Below, one piece after another: positions 60,695 through 64,000 of a stretch of 64,000 bases of DNA; position 1 is the stretch's first letter; the number at the start of each line of letters is the position of its first letter. Origin of the DNA: Nissolia schottii (taxonomy: Eukaryota; Streptophyta; Magnoliopsida; Fabales; Fabaceae); contig QANU01068421.1 in assembly GCA_003254905.1 (NCBI GenBank), forward strand, positions 201,761 through 265,760, written 5' to 3'. The position numbers and the translations under genes were made by a program. A model generated the notes under the pieces. It did not search any database. It saw only the letters and a list, made by a program, of their open reading frames with translations, and was not told where the DNA came from.

Positions 60695-62178
60695 TGAAAG
60701 CTTATTTACACTCTCGTCGTTTTATATATTCTACTTTACAGCTTTCAAATCCTCAAGGGATTCAATTGCAGTATAGTCAGGTATAGTCGTATCCACATGG
60801 AGTTGAATAAAGTCATTCTTGAGTTTGTTAATTAAGCAATGGAGTGGATGATTTGTAAATTAATTTTGATTGTAAATAAACACTATAAAAGATAATTGGG
60901 CAACAAATTAGAAGTAGATCAGGAAGCTTGTTGGGCATTGACTCATATTACAGTTTCTTGTATTCATGTACTCAATGCATATAATTATCATTCCTTTGAT
61001 TTCTCGCCACCAGTTCTTATCTCAATCATCTCTTTCAAGCATGAAAAGATTACTTGGTTCCCTTTATTATTCTGTCAATTTCTTGCACAAACTAATACAG
61101 TAAACCAACATTATTTCAGATGTTAAAATGACTAATAACCCTAATTCTATCTCTAGCAATTAGGTTTATTAGATGAGTTGATTTAGTTACAACCTTTAAG
61201 ATGCAGTTTTCACTCGCAACAACCCGGTTTAGATTCAAGCTTAAGTTAGCTAAATTAAACATTAATTTGATTCCAACTTAATAAAGTAGTTTTCACTCAC
61301 AAGTATCAAGTTACAAAACAACATTTAGATAGCTAGACTAGAGCAAGCTTTAAGCGCAAAACCAATTCATGTGAATAAGAGAAATTGATAAATTCATTCA
61401 TGCAAAATTCATATGGATACAATCATGCTATAACATTTATAAAAAATCCCAACAAGAGGAGTATAAACCCATCTTACAAGAGGAAATCACAGAGGCAAGG
61501 TGATAGACACTCACCATGACACGTTATCACGCCGTCATGACAAGGACCGCCATGCTTCCTTGACTACTCTTGGCTCCTTCTCTAACCTCCTCTTTGTTGC
61601 TAAATTACGCTAAATTTCAGATTCTAAAAGTGAGAATGGCAATGGGAGAATGGATGAATAATACTGAATGCAGGGCCCTATTTATAGGGAAAATCCTCAA
61701 GGGTTACTGAGCGGCTGCAGGGCACCGCTGAGCGGCGCAGTTTTCTTCACCATGAAGTTCTATCCTTTCTGAAAGGTGGCTCTAACATTATCCTATCAGA
61801 GCCGCTGAGCAGCTAGCAGAGCGTTGAGCGGTGTTAATGCGGCTGTAGGGCTGCAGGGTGGCTTGCAGAGGTTGCTTCAGCCTCAAATAGCTTCACTTTG
61901 AAGTAATGGACCGCTGAGCGGCTCAGGGGACCGCTGAGCGGTCTGATGCTCGTCTGGCTCTTCAGTGCTTTGTTGCTTCTCCTTTCCTTTGTTCTTTGCT
62001 TCTTAGTTTTGTGAGATTTTTCTCTTTCAAATTCATCCTTTTATACTATTTGTATCCATCTTTCAATTTATGCAAAAAATCTTATAAACATGGGGGAATT
62101 GGTTGGAAAACTTATAGTAAATAAAGCAAATAGGTATTATTTTGACCTATGAAAATACTAAAAATATGATACTTAACA
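60695..62178 (-). mobile_element. Solo LTR (about 1.48 kb) nested in the second Copia fossil
   Basis: On the minus strand it starts TGTTAAGTATCATATTTTTAG and ends near GTGTAAATAAGCTTTCA. The pentamer TTTTC occurs on both sides (60687-60691 and 62179-62183) and may be the target duplication, although the left terminus is not exact. The sequence GACTATACCTGACTATACTG near the minus-strand 3' end matches the solo LTR at 41827-43188, so the two are relatives. The interior contains several GCTGAGCGGC-type motifs (61706-61946). No coding sequence is present. Confidence 0.7.
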
Positions 62179-63646
62179 TTTTCTCAGTAGGAACTTCTGT
62201 TGCACAATGATTCACAATGTTGTTATGCCATTTGCTATGTGGTGGGTGCTTGATATGAGGTGGATAACCATGCTTCTCCCAACATTAGTAAATATTGTGG
62301 CCATACTTCTTGCAAAAGACACAATAAGGTCTTCCTCTTTCAATGCCACCTTCAGAATTCCTTCCTCTACCTCCTCTACCATCACCTCTTCCACCCCTAC
62401 CTCTTCCAAGCCCACTTCTATCATTCATATTTTCAAAATAATTCTTCTATGCAACTGCATTAAAAAAAGTCATTGACGCTAAATTTTCACCTATCATCTG
62501 TCTTTCTTGTTGAGTAAGCATAGATAAATTATTATTGAGGTTTGGCATGAGCTTCATCATCATAACTTGAGACCCAACATGACCATACTTCTCATTAATC
62601 CCCCTAAGAAATCTGATAAATTAATCATTTTTCTTGTATTCCCTAACAACACCTAATCCACATTCACAAGTACTACTACATTGGCAACCCAGTATTGGCC
62701 TGAAATTATCTATTTCTTCCCAAATAGATTTCAATCTTGTAAAATAAGATGTGATATTCATGTCACCTTGCTTAACCGAAAAGAGTTCCTCTTGCAAAAC
62801 AACAGTTCTAAACTCACCCCCTTGATAATATCTTTGTTTGAGATCTTGCCATAACACATAAGCTTCTTCAATCCAAAAAAAACACTACTTTGAATCTTAG
62901 GGGTAATAGAAGCATTAATCCATGACAATATGTACGTATTAAATTTATCTCATGCATCATACATTGGATTATCTTGTGTTGGCTTCATGATTGGTCCATC
63001 AATAAACTGCAATTTATTCTTTGATTTCAAAGCCAATTTCATACCCCTTGACTAAGTATGATAATTATATGGTGTCAAGATTATAGAGACTAAAGATGAT
63101 GCAGGATTTTCTCCAAGATGCGAGAAATAAGGATTCATTGGATCAGAAAGAAAATTTTGATTTTGATTCATACCTTGTATGAACCTGCCTGAAAGTGCAT
63201 TATGATGTGAATTGGCACTTGAATGTGCATTTTGATATGAATTGACATGACTCTGATGATTCAAATCATGTTGTGAATGGTGATTGGGTTGAGCTGAATT
63301 TTCATTATGACCTTTCATTCTTCAAATTTGATGATAGAAAACAAAAACTGCAATTACACCAATTGAAACCTCATAAGATTCTTTCAATGAGAACCTCAAG
63401 ATTTCTTGGTGTAAGAACTCTTCCTCAATGTGAATCTTCAAAGAAAATCAAAGAACACATCTGCTGCTCTTCGATTCCTAAAGTTTTTGTGGGAAAGACG
63501 AAGCAGAAAGATGAACACTGACGGCTTATCTAAAGAACAAGATTGTTGTGGAAGAATTGATTATCGGAGTTATGATCAATCTTGACTCCTCAATTGATCA
63601 CGTTTGCACAACAGAGCTCTCTCAAAATAGAGCTTTGATACCATCA

Positions 63647-64000
63647 TAAAATGGCATGCGGTAGGTTGTAGAAGCCATGGATGAATAAGAGTGCAGAAAA
63701 TGAAGAACAAAATTAAAGAACTGAAGAACAGAAATGAAGAACTAAATGCTGAAAGTTCTGTGTTTGATTTCAGATGAGTCGATTGATGAGTGAATCATTA
63801 GAGTCTAAAACTTAAGTCTAATTACACAATGGCTAAGCTTATATACTAGCTACTTGTGGTATAGTACAAGTAACCAAAATTGATTACTTGTGGTGCACAC
63901 CATCTGTTAACTAACTTAACATAATTTAACAAATTTAACTAACTGAAACTGTTAACAGAAACATACTATGGAGGCTTTTGGTCACTTGGTTCTTGAGCTT
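63647..64000 (-). repeat. 5' LTR of the second Copia fossil (cut by window end)
   Basis: The start is set by the adjacent primer-binding site. The repeat matches the left LTR up to the window end at CTTGAGCTT. The remaining 3' part and any target duplication lie outside. Confidence 0.8.

Larger units (their letters stand above)
59528..64000 (-). mobile_element. Second Copia-type fossil, running out of the window, with a nested solo LTR
   Basis: Similar sequence at about 59528-59898 and from about 63647 to the window end forms the terminal repeats. A TGGTATCAAAGCT primer-binding site lies on the minus strand at 63631-63643, and a G-run polypurine tract adjoins the left LTR near 59899. Parts on the minus strand are gag (63318-62621, with FSHLGENPASSLVS and YFTRLKSIWEEIDNFRPI), a zinc-knuckle region (about 62330), protease-region sequence (60552-60178, with YVKLSDGNSVVAEYAGT) and the gag-pre-integrase piece SSQLWHNRLGHIPSGKM (about 60020). 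It belongs to the same broad Copia group as the element at 27-44 kb but to a different family. It is strongly broken. The right end lies outside the window. Confidence 0.85.

Overview
This is nuclear DNA from a flowering plant. The three intact host genes read as legume proteins, and the transposon families look like those of soybean (Glycine) or a close phaseoloid relative. The species call is inference. The host genes have short exons, GT-AG introns and AT-rich intergenic DNA. Two runs of N (26152-26384 and 42500-42735) and one single N (47488) mark unfinished assembly.

Left part (1-10 kb), gene-bearing: a tRNA-Lys(CUU) gene on the minus strand at 579-651; a five-exon gene for cytosolic ribosomal protein eS4 (RPS4) at 3298-5352, with site II elements and a telo-box upstream; and an eight-exon plastid ferritin gene on the minus strand at 7576-9431. 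A near-match to the iron-dependent regulatory sequence (IDRS) lies upstream of the ferritin TATA box. Every splice junction of RPS4 and ferritin could be placed by hand, and the summed exons give whole frames of 264 and 261 residues.

Middle part (10-56 kb), repeats: a solo LTR with ATAAT target duplications (10221-10631); a 1.7-kb fold-back Mutator-like element with 11-bp target duplications (11679-13404); a chain of three small LTRs and two internals (15472-17162); a SIRE-like LTR relic (17.4-19.1 kb); two arrays of a degenerate 29-bp minisatellite (23.0-24.5 and 25.0-25.3 kb); a hAT-type element inserted into a Stowaway MITE (25710-26806); a 16.4-kb Copia fossil (27370-43780) that holds a 9.6-kb Tekay-like Gypsy fossil (29801-39400) and a separate solo LTR (41827-43188); and a 5.6-kb non-coding LTR element (46716-52303) that carries a tRNA-derived SINE.

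Right part (56-64 kb): a two-exon LOB-domain transcription factor gene of the LBD12 type (56798-58004), with SINE-like sequence in its intron, then a second Copia fossil (59528 to beyond the window end) holding a solo LTR related to the one at 41.8 kb.

The host genes do not form a pathway: one serves translation, one plastid iron storage and one organ-boundary development. The nested repeats give an insertion order: Copia first, then Gypsy and the solo LTR. Visible LTR divergence agrees, being larger for the Copia pair than for the Gypsy pair. I did not find a new multi-gene system. The most unusual items are the duplicated 29-bp minisatellite, the long fold-back element and the non-coding LTR element with an internal tandem duplication that meets at the single N.
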